DNA from: an uncultured Steroidobacter sp.
GTDB taxonomy: Bacteria; Pseudomonadota; Gammaproteobacteria; Steroidobacterales; Steroidobacteraceae
Assembly: GCA_946478975.1 (NCBI GenBank)
Contig: CAMLEO010000001.1
Location: 1-64,000, forward strand
Direction of reading: 5' to 3'
Length of the DNA: 64,000 nt
The position numbers were made by a program, and so were the translations under genes. Under the pieces are notes generated by a model. That model saw nothing but the letters and a program-made list of their open reading frames with translations. It ran no database searches and was not told where the DNA came from. Of the stretch, positions 52,303 to 63,940 are shown one piece after another; the stretch's first letter is position 1; each line of letters starts with the position of its first letter.

Positions 52303-53487
52303 ATGTTTGTACTTGCTGATACAGAAAATCAGGGCGCCGTGATCAAGGTGATCGGCGTAGGCGGTGGCGGCGGCAACGCCGTCGCTCACATGATCCAGGC
52401 CGGAATCGAAGGCGTGGACTTCATTTGCATCAATACCGACGCGCAGGCGTTGAAACATTCCAAGGTGAAAGTCGGTCTGCAGATCGGCTGCAACATCACC
52501 AAGGGCTTGGGCGCGGGCGCCGATCCAGAAGTGGGCCGCCAGGCCGCCATGGAAGACCGCGACCGCATCATTGAAATGATCGAAGGCTCGGACATGCTGT
52601 TCATCACCGCCGGCATGGGCGGTGGCACCGGCACGGGCGCGGCTCCGGTGGTCGCTCAAGTAGCGAAGGAGCTCGGCATCCTCACGGTCGCCGTGGTGAC
52701 CAAGCCGTTCGAGATGGAAGGCAGCAAACGTTCGGGCTCGGCTGAACGCGGCATCGCCGAGCTGAGCAAGCACGTCGATTCGCTGATCACCATCCCGAAT
52801 CAGAAACTGCTGACGGTGCTGGGCGGCGATGTCACATTGCTGGATGCGTTCAAGTCGGCGAACCAGGTGCTGCAAGGCGCGGTGCAGGGCATTGCTGAAC
52901 TGATCACGCGTCCCGGCATGATCAACGTCGACTTCGCCGACGTGCGCACCGTGATGGCCGAAACCGGCATGGCGATGATGGGCACTGGCGCCGCACGAGG
53001 TGAGAATCGCGCGCGTGAAGCGGCTGAAGCCGCTGTTTCCAGCCCGCTGCTGGAAGATGTGAATCTGCAAGGCGCTCATGGCCTGCTGATCAACGTCACC
53101 GCGGGTATGGACCTGCGCACCAGCGAGTTCAGCATCGTCGGCGACACGGTGAAACAGTACGCGTCCGAAGATGCCAACGTGGTCGTGGGCTGCGTGATCG
53201 ATCCGGAAATGCGCGAAGAAATTCGCGTTACTGTGGTCGCAACCGGCATCGGCCGGCCGAGCGCGCATGTGCAACAGGCGCCGCAGGATTCGCGTCGCAT
53301 GACGGCGATCGCGGGCGGCCGGGGCGGCCGCGTGCCGACGCTGGACGATCTGCACGTGCCGACCTACATCCGCAACCAGCGCGATCCGCATGCTGCGTCT
53401 TCGCGCCGGGCAGTGGGCGATGGTCTGACCGCCGACGACACCTCGATGCTGGATATTCCGGCGTTTTTGCGTCGACAGGCGGATTGA
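52303..53487 (+). CDS. ftsZ: Cell division GTPase FtsZ
   Basis: Tubulin homologue forming the Z ring, 394 aa. Nucleotide motifs: G-V-G-G-G-G-G-N-A near residue 20, the tubulin signature G-G-G-T-G-T-G at about 107, and the T7-loop N-V-D-F-A-D-V. A flexible linker leads to the conserved C-terminal peptide (D-I-P-A-F-L-R-R-Q) that binds FtsA and ZipA. AGGGGA precedes the ATG at 52303. The 125-base ftsA-ftsZ gap could hold a separate promoter, but none is clear. Confidence 0.98.
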   Translation: MFVLADTENQGAVIKVIGVGGGGGNAVAHMIQAGIEGVDFICINTDAQALKHSKVKVGLQIGCNITKGLGAGADPEVGRQAAMEDRDRIIEMIEGSDMLFITAGMGGGTGTGAAPVVAQVAKELGILTVAVVTKPFEMEGSKRSGSAERGIAELSKHVDSLITIPNQKLLTVLGGDVTLLDAFKSANQVLQGAVQGIAELITRPGMINVDFADVRTVMAETGMAMMGTGAARGENRAREAAEAAVSSPLLEDVNLQGAHGLLINVTAGMDLRTSEFSIVGDTVKQYASEDANVVVGCVIDPEMREEIRVTVVATGIGRPSAHVQQAPQDSRRMTAIAGGRGGRVPTLDDLHVPTYIRNQRDPHAASSRRAVGDGLTADDTSMLDIPAFLRRQAD

Positions 53488-53653
53488 GGCGGAACTAACC
53501 GATGAAACGCGACTTGTGAGAAAGAGCGTTTCCAGGGCCGGATCTCTATGGAGCACATAGGGAACATGCATAGCGCCCCTGGAACTTCGCTGTAAGCTGA
53601 CAAGTCGATTCATCGAGGCGCGCGAAAAGGCCCTCTGCAATGTAAGCAAAAGT

Positions 53654-53678
53654 AACGGCAAGTCAGAGGCTTGCCGTT
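53654..53678. repeat. Perfect hairpin between ftsZ and lpxC
   Basis: A 9-bp perfect stem (53654-53662 with 53670-53678) around a 7-base loop, 45 bases before the lpxC ATG. No T-tract follows. It could be an attenuator-like or RNA-stability element in the ftsZ-lpxC spacer. Confidence 0.4.
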
Positions 53679-53722
53679 GACTTGCTGACAGTGTAGGGTC
53701 TGCGCCGCCTGGAACCCCTTTC

Positions 53723-54640
53723 ATGCTGCGACAACGTACTCTCAAGAACACCATCCGCGCGACCGGCATCGGTCTTCACTCCGGTAAGAAGGTGCTGATG
53801 GTGCTGCGCCCGGCCCCGGTCGATACCGGCGTCGTGTTCCGTCGCACCGACCTCGATGAGCCGGTGGACGTGCGCGCGTATGCCGAAAATGTCGGCGACA
53901 CCATGCTCGGCACTTCGCTGTACAACGGCGACGTGCGCGTTTCGACGGTCGAGCATTTGTTGTCGGCGTTTGCAGGCCTGGGGCTCGATAACGCCTATGT
54001 GGACCTGTCGGCCGAAGAAGTGCCGATCATGGACGGCAGCGCCGGGCCGTTCGTATTTCTATTGCAGTCCGCGGGCATCGAGGAACAACCGGCGCCGAAA
54101 CGTTTCGTGCGGATTTTGCAGAGCCTGGAAGTGCGCGACGGCGACAAGTGGGCGCGCTTCGATCCCTACGACGGTTTCAAGATCAATTTCGAAATCGAAT
54201 TCAATCATCCGATTTTCAAGAAGCGCGCGCAGACCGCGACGATGGATTTTTCCACCACGTCGTACCTGAAGGAGATCAGCCGCGCGCGCACGTTCGGCTT
54301 CATGCGCGACCTGGAATACATGCGCTCGAAGAACCTGGCGCTCGGCGGCACCATGGAAAACGCCATCGTGCTCGATGACTACCGCGTGCTGAACGAAGAC
54401 GGGCTGCGTTACGAGGACGAGTTCGTCAAGCACAAGATCCTCGACGCCATCGGCGATCTGTACCTGCTCGGCAAGAGCCTGATCGGCGAGTTCAGCGGCC
54501 ACAAATCCGGCCACGCGCTGAACAACCAGCTGTTGCGCAAATTGATTCAAACGCCGAATGCGTGGGAGCCGGTGACCTTCGACAACGTCAAGGACTCGCC
54601 GATCTCTTATGTACCCGCCGCGGCGATGGTCAGCGCTTAG
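53723..54640 (+). CDS. lpxC: UDP-3-O-acyl-GlcNAc deacetylase LpxC
   Basis: Zinc deacetylase for the committed step of lipid A synthesis, 305 aa. Zinc ligands and catalytic motifs: T-V-E-H-L-L-S-A (first His), [10 protein letters not shown] (second His and Asp), and H-K-S-G-H-A-L-N-N (catalytic His). Conserved end of the dcw cluster in gammaproteobacteria. Confidence 0.97.
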   Translation: MLRQRTLKNTIRATGIGLHSGKKVLMVLRPAPVDTGVVFRRTDLDEPVDVRAYAENVGDTMLGTSLYNGDVRVSTVEHLLSAFAGLGLDNAYVDLSAEEVPIMDGSAGPFVFLLQSAGIEEQPAPKRFVRILQSLEVRDGDKWARFDPYDGFKINFEIEFNHPIFKKRAQTATMDFSTTSYLKEISRARTFGFMRDLEYMRSKNLALGGTMENAIVLDDYRVLNEDGLRYEDEFVKHKILDAIGDLYLLGKSLIGEFSGHKSGHALNNQLLRKLIQTPNAWEPVTFDNVKDSPISYVPAAAMVSA

Positions 54641-54793
54641 GTCACGCTTCGGCGGCATCGGCTTTCTCTCGGTGGAATGCGTCGGCTGTTTAATAACAGC
54701 GGCATCCGTGGCGCTGTTCAGCGTCAGTCTCGGGATAGCCGGCGCGGGCTCTGTTACCGCGCACGTTCAGCGCAAAATCGTCCAAAAACCCGT

Positions 54794-55105
54794 TCAGCCG
54801 GCCCGCCGCCCGACGCGAACTTTGACTTTTGTGACCCGCGTCTCACCTGGACCGGGCTCGTCACTTACTAACAATTCCAGTAACCGCGCCTGCGCATAGC
54901 GGATCTGGGGGCACCAGGCCGCCGAGTCGGCCAGTATCACCAGGGTGTCCCCACGGCAACTCGCTGACACTACATGATCTTTTTCGGGTCCGGAGAGCGC
55001 GGCACGGACCCGATCCGTGAGCTCGACGTGCTTCGCGAGCCGCTGTTCGAGCTGCGCGAACAGCGGCCCGATCGTTTCGCTCAGCGGTTTGAATCGTTCA
55101 GACAT
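54794..55105 (-). CDS. DUF721 (DciA-like) protein
   Basis: A 103-aa protein of the DUF721 family. Some members (DciA) help load the replicative helicase DnaB. Seen: an N-terminal helical segment, then the small KH-like core L-V-I-L-A-D-S-A-A-W-C-P-Q-I-R-Y. Gene position between lpxC and secA on the opposite strand is typical of DUF721 genes in gammaproteobacteria. Helicase-loader activity is inferred. Confidence 0.8.
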   Translation of the reverse strand: MSERFKPLSETIGPLFAQLEQRLAKHVELTDRVRAALSGPEKDHVVSASCRGDTLVILADSAAWCPQIRYAQARLLELLVSDEPGPGETRVTKVKVRVGRRAG

Positions 55106-55179
55106 AACCTGAATGGCAGATTGTGAGCTTCAGACGCTTGATCTTTGTACGATACGTTATGCATATTCCGGCCACTGTT

Positions 55180-55284
55180 TAAGGGCAAACCCGTCGAAAG
55201 GCGGGGACGCAAAGCCACCGGTCTACGGTTTGAGCGGCTCACCACACGAGTGGAGGGTACGCGGCCACGATAGCGGGGTTGCCA
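55180..55284 (+). promoter_or_regulatory. Cyclic-di-GMP-I (GEMM-I) riboswitch
   Basis: The GEMM-I core is readable: G-G-C-A-A-A-C-C at 55183-55191, C-G-A-A-A-G at 55195-55200, GGGACGCAAAGCC at 55203-55215, a variable second arm, and the closing T-A-G-C-G-G-G-G-T-T-G-C-C at 55271-55283. The tetraloop/receptor-type P2 loop and the ACGCAAAGCC element match the consensus closely. It lies about 190 bases before the M23 peptidase start in a 365-base gap with no gene, so it should make that peptidase respond to cyclic di-GMP. ON or OFF direction is not determined. Confidence 0.88.
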
Positions 55285-55470
55285 GGATGTACAACACGAA
55301 CATTCGGTTGACGTCCATCGCAGTTCCGCTCGACGGGCACACTCGCCCGCTGCCGCGCATCCTGGCTCGCAGAAGCTCGCCAGGTCGAGACTATGTGAAC
55401 TTTTATTTCGTCGAGTATCGCGTACCGGTTTCCGGGTCTTCGGGCGCGAAAGTGAGAAGGTAGTGTAGTA

Positions 55471-56391
55471 ATGAACGTCATCGTGTTCTCCAAGAGATTC
55501 GGCAAGGCTCGGCAGTTCGAGCTCGGCCGTCCGATGGCGATAACGGTGACGATAGCTTCGATGATATTGGTGCTCGGCGGCGTGCTGTTCGCCGGCATTC
55601 AGCTGGGCCGCAGCGGCCTGATCCTGAACCCGGCCGCGCAAGTCACGGAGTGGGGCACGAAGCTCGAACAGCAGCGCACCGAGATCGACACCGCCCGGCG
55701 CGATCTGCAGGAGCGCCTCGACGCTCTCACCAGCCGCATCGGCCAGATGAACGCCCACGTGATCCGCCTCGACGCGCTGGGCCGCCGGCTCACCCAGATG
55801 GCGAATCTCGACAAGGGCGAATTCAATTTCGACAGCGAGCCGGCCGTCGGCGGTCCCGAAGGACTGGTGGAAGGCGCCACCGTCGCCGCCCCTGAGCTGA
55901 CCGGCATGCTCGATGACCTCACCAACCAGATCCGCGATCGCGAACGTCAGCTGAGCGTGCTGGAGAGCATGATCTCCACGCGCAACCTGAGCCGCCAGGT
56001 GGTGCCGGACGGCCGCCCGGTGTTGCAGGGCTGGATTTCCTCGCACTTCGGCTATCGCGCCGATCCGTTCACTGGCCGCAACGCGTATCACGCCGGCATC
56101 GACTTCGCGGGCCCGGCGGGCTCGCAGGTGGTCGCAGTCGCCTCGGGCGTGGTCACTTATTCCAACGATCGCTTCGGCTACGGCCGCACCGTCGAAATCA
56201 ATCATGGCAACGGTTACGTCACCCGCTACGGCCACAACCAGAAGGTGCTGGTGCAGGTCGGCGACACCGTGCAGAAAGGCCAGCCGATCGCGCTGATCGG
56301 CTCCACCGGCCGCTCCACCGGCCCGCACCTGCATTTCGAAGTGCTCAAGCAGGGCCGCGCCGTGGATCCGATGACCTTCGTCCAGCGCTGA
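55471..56391 (+). CDS. Membrane-anchored M23 (LytM) peptidase
   Basis: A 306-aa zinc peptidase-family protein. One N-terminal membrane helix (about residues 24-46) is followed by a coiled-coil region (about 65-180, with L-E-Q-Q-R-T-E-I and D-R-E-R-Q-L-S-V-L) and a C-terminal LytM domain (about 195-300). Zinc ligands are conserved: His207 and Asp211 (H-A-G-I-D), and His286/His288 in H-L-H-F, so it should be an active peptidoglycan endopeptidase rather than an EnvC/NlpD-type degenerate activator. Preceded by a cyclic-di-GMP-I riboswitch and followed by secA, as in many gammaproteobacteria. Confidence 0.92.
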   Translation: MNVIVFSKRFGKARQFELGRPMAITVTIASMILVLGGVLFAGIQLGRSGLILNPAAQVTEWGTKLEQQRTEIDTARRDLQERLDALTSRIGQMNAHVIRLDALGRRLTQMANLDKGEFNFDSEPAVGGPEGLVEGATVAAPELTGMLDDLTNQIRDRERQLSVLESMISTRNLSRQVVPDGRPVLQGWISSHFGYRADPFTGRNAYHAGIDFAGPAGSQVVAVASGVVTYSNDRFGYGRTVEINHGNGYVTRYGHNQKVLVQVGDTVQKGQPIALIGSTGRSTGPHLHFEVLKQGRAVDPMTFVQR

Positions 56392-56522
56392 TCTCCGCCT
56401 TGCTTTCCTGACAGCTGCCCCCAATCCGCGGGTGCTAGGGGCTATGCCCCGCGCGTGTACAATAACGGGCTTTTCCCAACTTGAGCGTGGGGCCCGAGCC
56501 CCCAACCCCCGGAGTTTCGGAC

Positions 56523-59254
<2,732 letters not shown>

Positions 59255-59255
<1 letters not shown>

Positions 59256-59653
59256 TGATCCACGTCATCGCAGGCGCCCTGTTCGACGAGCAGGGCCGCG
59301 TGCTGATCGCCCAGCGGCCGCCGGGCAAACACATGGCCGGCGGCTGGGAATTTCCCGGCGGCAAGCTGGAAGCCGACGAGCCGCCGTTCGTCGGTCTGCA
59401 ACGTGAATTGCGTGAAGAGCTGGGCGTGGAAGTTCACCAAGCCCAGCCGCTGATTGCCTATGAGCACGCCTACGCCGACCGACGAGTGCTGCTCGATCTA
59501 TGGATCGTTTCCCGATTCACCGGCACGCCGAAGTCGCTCGATAACCAGGCGTTGCAATGGGTGACGCTCGACAGGCTCGAAACCGTGGGTCTGCTCGAAG
59601 CCGATCGCCCGATGATTCCCGCACTTCGCTCCGCGCGCCTCGCGCCCCGCTAA
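59255..59653 (+). CDS. mutT: 8-oxo-dGTP diphosphatase MutT
   Basis: Nudix hydrolase that removes 8-oxo-dGTP, 132 aa. The Nudix box fits exactly: G-x5-E-x7-R-E-x2-E-E-x-G (from GGKLEADE to REELG). W-E-F-P-G-G-K and the short length match MutT. The ATG shares one base with the secA stop (TGATG). The secA-mutT order is common in gammaproteobacteria. Confidence 0.92.
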
Positions 59654-60729
59654 TTGTTTGCTGGCGGTGCCGGGCAGGCCGTGGTGTCGCCCGCGAATTT
59701 CGGAACCAATACATAAGAATGCCGATGCTCCGGCGGGGCGCTGCGAGCGTAACCCGATGCGGCGATCCAGCCGCGATCGTTCACCGCAATCGCTTCGATC
59801 AATTCGTCGTTCTGATACGTCACCGGGCTGGTCGGATGAAACATCTGGTTCAGATCGCCGACGCCGGCGTGCTTTTGCCAGATGAGCGCCGTGACGTTGT
59901 CATACTGGTCGGGCCCGGAGCCCACGATGGTGCCCCAGCGATTGATGTCTGCCGCATTCGAGATCGGCACCTCGCCGATCACATCCAATAGCTGCATGCC
60001 CTTGCGCGGCGTCCAGCGAATGGCCCGTGCGCCTTGGTCGTCGATCGCACCGACGATCTCCAGCCGATTGTTGAGCGCGCTGGCGACGACCGTCGAGGCT
60101 TCGGGAAATCCGCCCAGCTGTCGCGAACCGTCGCGGGAACTCCACAAGAAGATTGTGGTGTGAAACGTTGTTTGCGACGGCACCTGGAAGCCGACGACGC
60201 CACGGTCGGTCACACCGAAGGGAAAGCCGAAGCCCAGGTCCACGACATCGCCATTCAACTCGCGCACAAACACGTGTGGACCGTCGTCCGTGCCGGGCAC
60301 ATAGGCGGTGCCGACGATCTGGCCCAGATTGTTGATGTGAGTCGCCTGGTTGTAGCTGCCGCCGAACGTGGGCACCGTTCGCATGCCTCGACGTCGATCC
60401 CAGATAAACGGGTTGCCGCCGCTGACACCGACGACCTGGCTGCGGTCGTTGATGTCCGTCGCCAATGAATCGAGCGCGCCCGGCACTACACCCAGCAGCT
60501 GAATGCCTCCCGGCCAATCCCAGAGGAAGGCCTGGCTCACATCTCCCACCGCCGTGCCGCCGACGATCTGATTGCGGTTATTGATGGCCCGCAGGCCGAG
60601 ACCGGCGCCAAGGTCGTAGCCGCAATAACTCACAGCTTCTCGATGGCGCCCCGGATCTGGCGGCGAATCCTGAGCCGCCGCGAGGCCGGTCAGACAGAGC
60701 AGTCCATAAAGCGCCGGCGAAACACGCAT
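59650..60729 (-). CDS. Secreted HAF-repeat protein
   Basis: A 359-aa exported protein with a Sec signal (about residues 1-19, cleavage near A-A-A-Q). It contains about seven imperfect repeats of the form [IV/L]-N-x4-[IV]-V-G (for example INNRNQIVGG, INDRSQVVGV, INNLGQIVGT, LNNRLEIVGA, INRWGTIVGS), the HAF/probable extracellular repeat, which forms a beta-propeller-like fold. No enzymatic motif is seen. An AGGAG site precedes the ATG at 60729. Its end overlaps the mutT stop by four bases in convergent orientation. Function unknown. Confidence 0.75.
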   Translation of the reverse strand: MRVSPALYGLLCLTGLAAAQDSPPDPGRHREAVSYCGYDLGAGLGLRAINNRNQIVGGTAVGDVSQAFLWDWPGGIQLLGVVPGALDSLATDINDRSQVVGVSGGNPFIWDRRRGMRTVPTFGGSYNQATHINNLGQIVGTAYVPGTDDGPHVFVRELNGDVVDLGFGFPFGVTDRGVVGFQVPSQTTFHTTIFLWSSRDGSRQLGGFPEASTVVASALNNRLEIVGAIDDQGARAIRWTPRKGMQLLDVIGEVPISNAADINRWGTIVGSGPDQYDNVTALIWQKHAGVGDLNQMFHPTSPVTYQNDELIEAIAVNDRGWIAASGYARSAPPEHRHSYVLVPKFAGDTTACPAPPANN

Positions 60730-60853
60730 GGGGAGTCTCCTTGGAATTAGGAAAGCCAAGAGGGAGTCGTACGCGCGGAGGGCGGTTCCTTACGTCAGTC
60801 GCTGTATTCGCGAATATGCTCCAGCAGCTGTCGACCTATTGAACGATAGGATC

Positions 60854-60869
60854 AAACGATATATCGTTT
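60854..60869. promoter_or_regulatory. 16-bp perfect palindrome upstream of the PadR gene
   Basis: AAACGATATATCGTTT is a perfect palindrome 27 bases before the start of the PadR-type regulator, a position suited to autorepression. A half-site-like GAACGATA lies at 60841. The binding protein is inferred from neighbourhood. Confidence 0.6.
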
Positions 60870-60896
60870 ACCTCGCCAGGTAAGGAGGAGAAAGGT

Positions 60897-61622
60897 ATGT
60901 TTGGCGCAAGATGGTTTGGTCATCACCCGCATGGCGGGCACTTCGGCCACGGCCGGCACGGTCATCATGGTCATCATGGTCATCATGGTCACGGTCATGA
61001 CCACGAGGGCCACGGTTTCGATCATGGTCACGATCACGACTTCGATATGTGGGCCGGCCCGAGCCGGGGCGGCCGAGGCGGTGGCGGGGGCTGGTTCGAG
61101 CGCGCGGCCATGCGTGGCGGACCTTGGGGCGGCCGAGGAGGTCGCGGCGGTGGTGGTCGGGTCTTCGGCCCGGGCGATCTACGCCTGCTGCTGCTGGCGC
61201 TGATCGCCGAAAAGCCGAGCCACGGCTACGAGCTCATCAAGGCGATCGAAGAAAAATTCGGCGGCACCTACGCGCCGAGCCCCGGCTCGGTGTACCCGAC
61301 GCTGACGCTGCTGGAGGAACTCGGGCACATCCGCTCGCAGGCTTCCGAAGGCTCGAAGCGCTTGTATGAAATCACCGAGCAAGGCCGGGCGTTTCTGGCC
61401 GTGAACCAGGCCGCCGTCAACGGCATGGCCGCACGCATGGGCTTCGTCGCCCGCGCCATGCATCGTCATTCGTTCCCCGAATCGGTTCACGAAGCGATGC
61501 ATACATTACGCGCCGCGCTGATGTTTCATGGCGGCGAATGGACGGAAGAAGAGTCCAACCGCGTGCGGCAAATTCTCGAACACGCGGCGGAGTCGATCAG
61601 CAAACGTCCCGAATCGAAGTAA
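60897..61622 (+). CDS. PadR-family regulator with His-rich N-terminus (YqjI-like)
   Basis: A 241-aa regulator. The first 50 residues are rich in His (repeated G-H-H), followed by a Gly/Arg-rich stretch (about 55-85). The winged-helix PadR domain starts near residue 88 (F-G-P-G-D-L-R-L-L-L-L-A-L-I), with S-H-G-Y-E-L-I-K and P-S-P-G-S-V-Y-P-T-L-T-L-L-E as family motifs. E. coli YqjI has the same design, a His-rich metal-sensing tail plus PadR domain responding to nickel/iron. A metal-responsive role is therefore likely but inferred; no yqjH-type gene is nearby. A perfect palindrome upstream is a candidate operator. Confidence 0.85.
   Translation: MFGARWFGHHPHGGHFGHGRHGHHGHHGHHGHGHDHEGHGFDHGHDHDFDMWAGPSRGGRGGGGGWFERAAMRGGPWGGRGGRGGGGRVFGPGDLRLLLLALIAEKPSHGYELIKAIEEKFGGTYAPSPGSVYPTLTLLEELGHIRSQASEGSKRLYEITEQGRAFLAVNQAAVNGMAARMGFVARAMHRHSFPESVHEAMHTLRAALMFHGGEWTEEESNRVRQILEHAAESISKRPESK
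60960..60986 (+). repeat. Tandem 9-base repeat encoding Gly-His-His
   Basis: GGTCATCAT occurs three times in a row inside the PadR coding region, followed by degenerate copies. Being in frame, copy-number change would alter the number of metal-binding His residues without a frameshift. Confidence 0.85.
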
Positions 61623-61642
61623 TAACTAACGAGAGGGCGCGC

Positions 61643-63940
61643 TCACGACGAAGGCGTCGGCGCGCCCAGCTCTCGCGAAAAGAATCGCAGCACCATTTCA
61701 TAATAATGCCGGCCCTGCTGAGGCATGCGCACCAGGCCGTGTTTGCCGCCGGGATAGGTCATTACATCGAACGGCTTGTCCAGCGCCTGCAGCTTCTGCA
61801 TCAGCTGCGTGCTGTGAGTAAACAGCACGTTGTCATCCGCCATGCCGTGCACGAGCAGCAGTGCGCCATGCAATGAGCCCGCATTCGGAAGCACCGCGCT
61901 GCTTTCATAGCCGGCGGCGTTCGCTTGCGGCGTGCCGAGATAACGTTCGGTGTAGTGCGTGTCGTACAGACGCCAGTCGGTGACTGGCGCGCCCGCGATA
62001 CCTGCACGAAACGCAGTTGTCGTCGTGAGCGCCATCAGCGACATATAGCCGCCGTAGCTCCAGCCCATGACGCCGATGCGATCGCCGGCGATGAACGGTT
62101 GTGACTTCAGGAACTCGACGCCGCGCAGCTGATCTTCGATTTCGACCTTGCCGGTGCGATTCGCAATAACGGTTTCGAAAGCGTTGCCGCGGAAGCCCGA
62201 GCCGCGGTTATCCAAAGTGAGTACGGCGAATCCATGCTGTGCGAGCACTTGTCGAAACATACCTTGAGTCGTGCGCCCGCCGCCCATCCAATCTTTGCGA
62301 ACGTATTGGAAATGCGGGCCGCCGTAGGTGTCGACGATCGCGGGATAACGCTGGCCCGGCCGCATGTTCGCCGGCTTGATCAAGCGGTAATACAGCTGCT
62401 GGCCGTCGCTCGCGGTCAAGGTGCCGTACTCTTCCTTCACCTGATCGCTCACATACGGGTGATAGGGATGAGACGCGTCGAGTGCGTTACGCAGCAGCCA
62501 GTGCTGTACCGAGCCGTCCATCTTCCGGACGCTCGCGCTCAACGGCTGGTCTGGCGAGGAAAACAGATCGAGATAATGCTCTGCGCCCGGCAGCAACTTT
62601 GTATCGTGCCAGCCTTCCTCGCGTGACACGCGCGTCACCTTGGAAGGATCCTGCGTGTCGAGCGACGTCCAATACAACTGACGCTCCAGCGGCGAAACCT
62701 GGTTCGCCAGGAAATACACGCGGCCTCGTTTCTCGTCGACGCCGACCAGGCCGTTCTCGATGCCGTCGCCGACCACCATCCAGTCGCCGGCGGTGAGCGG
62801 CCTCAGCAGCCGGCCGTCGAGGTCATAGAGATACAGATGTTTGTAGCCGCTGCGGCGAGACGACCACACGAACGCCGGCCTTGAATCGAGGAACTTGAAA
62901 TCATCGTTCAGCTCGATCCAGTGCGGGCTGGTTTCGGTCAGGATCACGCGGCCCGCGCCGGTCGCGACATCGACCTTGAGCATTTCGAGTTTCTTCTGGT
63001 CGCGCGCCTGGCGCTGAACCGCCAGGAATTTCGAATCGGGAAACCACTTCACGCGCGCGAGATAACCATCGCCGAGCCCCAGATCCACGTCTGTGACTTT
63101 GGACGTGGCGAGCGAGACGACCTTGAGCTCGACCTTGGTGTTCGCAGTGCCGGCGGCGGGGTAGCGCTGACGAAACATCCGCGCGCCGTCGGCATTGATC
63201 TCGAACCGTTCGACTTCCTGCACCGGCGAATCGTCGATGCGCGCGAACGCGATGTGAGAATCGTCCGGCGACCACCAATAGCCGGTGTCGCGGTCCATTT
63301 CTTCCTGCGCCACGAATTCGGCGACGCCGTTTTGCACCAGCCCGGCACCGTCGGTGGTGATCGCGCGCTCCTCGCGCGTGCGCAGATCGATCACGTACAA
63401 ATTCTGGTCGCGCACGAAGCTGACGTAACGTCCCGCCGGCGAGATCTTCGCATCGGTTTCATACGCTTCGCTGTGCGTGAGGCGCACGACCGGCTCGGCG
63501 GACTTCGGCGCCTTCAAGTCATACAGATACAGATCGCCGCCGAGCGGAATCAGCAGCTGCCGACCGTCGCTGGAAAACTCATATTCGACGATGCCTCGCA
63601 GAGCGGCCGTGCGCTGACGCTCGCGTCGCGCCTCTTCCTCGGCCGACAGCTTCTCTTCCTTGCCGACCAGCTTGCGCGAGTCGACCAGCATGCGCGCTTC
63701 GCCGCTGCGAGTGTCGAATGCCCACAGGTCGAGCTGGTCCTTGTTGTCGGGCTTGCCCTGCAGATAAGTCACATAACGCCCATCGGGCGAGAACTTCGGC
63801 ACCCGCAGGCGCGGGCCGCCGAGGTCGGGATCGGCGAAGATGCGGGCAATGGTGAGCGGTTCGGCGGACACGAGGGATCCCGTCAGTAAAGAGGCCAGAA
63901 ACGTGGCGAAGGTGGCGAAAGCGAGCGTTGTATACCGCAT
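61643..63940 (-). CDS. S9-family (DPP IV-type) exported peptidase
   Basis: A 765-aa serine peptidase. Signal peptide (about residues 1-26), a beta-propeller domain (about 30-500, with repeated S-P-D-G-R and W-W-S-P-D-D-S), then the alpha/beta-hydrolase domain. The catalytic triad is visible: Ser628 in G-W-S-Y-G-G, Asp in H-G-M-A-D-D-N, and His in G-G-K-H-G-L. The paired Glu motif of dipeptidyl peptidases may be represented by Q-E-E-M-D-R in the propeller, which supports dipeptide release from N-termini. Probably periplasmic; nothing in the neighbourhood suggests a specific substrate. Confidence 0.92.
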   Translation of the reverse strand: MRYTTLAFATFATFLASLLTGSLVSAEPLTIARIFADPDLGGPRLRVPKFSPDGRYVTYLQGKPDNKDQLDLWAFDTRSGEARMLVDSRKLVGKEEKLSAEEEARRERQRTAALRGIVEYEFSSDGRQLLIPLGGDLYLYDLKAPKSAEPVVRLTHSEAYETDAKISPAGRYVSFVRDQNLYVIDLRTREERAITTDGAGLVQNGVAEFVAQEEMDRDTGYWWSPDDSHIAFARIDDSPVQEVERFEINADGARMFRQRYPAAGTANTKVELKVVSLATSKVTDVDLGLGDGYLARVKWFPDSKFLAVQRQARDQKKLEMLKVDVATGAGRVILTETSPHWIELNDDFKFLDSRPAFVWSSRRSGYKHLYLYDLDGRLLRPLTAGDWMVVGDGIENGLVGVDEKRGRVYFLANQVSPLERQLYWTSLDTQDPSKVTRVSREEGWHDTKLLPGAEHYLDLFSSPDQPLSASVRKMDGSVQHWLLRNALDASHPYHPYVSDQVKEEYGTLTASDGQQLYYRLIKPANMRPGQRYPAIVDTYGGPHFQYVRKDWMGGGRTTQGMFRQVLAQHGFAVLTLDNRGSGFRGNAFETVIANRTGKVEIEDQLRGVEFLKSQPFIAGDRIGVMGWSYGGYMSLMALTTTTAFRAGIAGAPVTDWRLYDTHYTERYLGTPQANAAGYESSAVLPNAGSLHGALLLVHGMADDNVLFTHSTQLMQKLQALDKPFDVMTYPGGKHGLVRMPQQGRHYYEMVLRFFSRELGAPTPSS

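Noticed and set aside
54609..54899. 96-codon frame after lpxC, considered as a SecM-like secretion monitor
   Set aside because: It overlaps the lpxC end and the DUF721 gene on the other strand, and I see no SecM arrest motif.
55113..55463. 116-codon frame in the leader of the M23 peptidase
   Set aside because: It runs across the cyclic-di-GMP riboswitch aptamer; base conservation there is RNA-structural, and the translation has no recognisable features.
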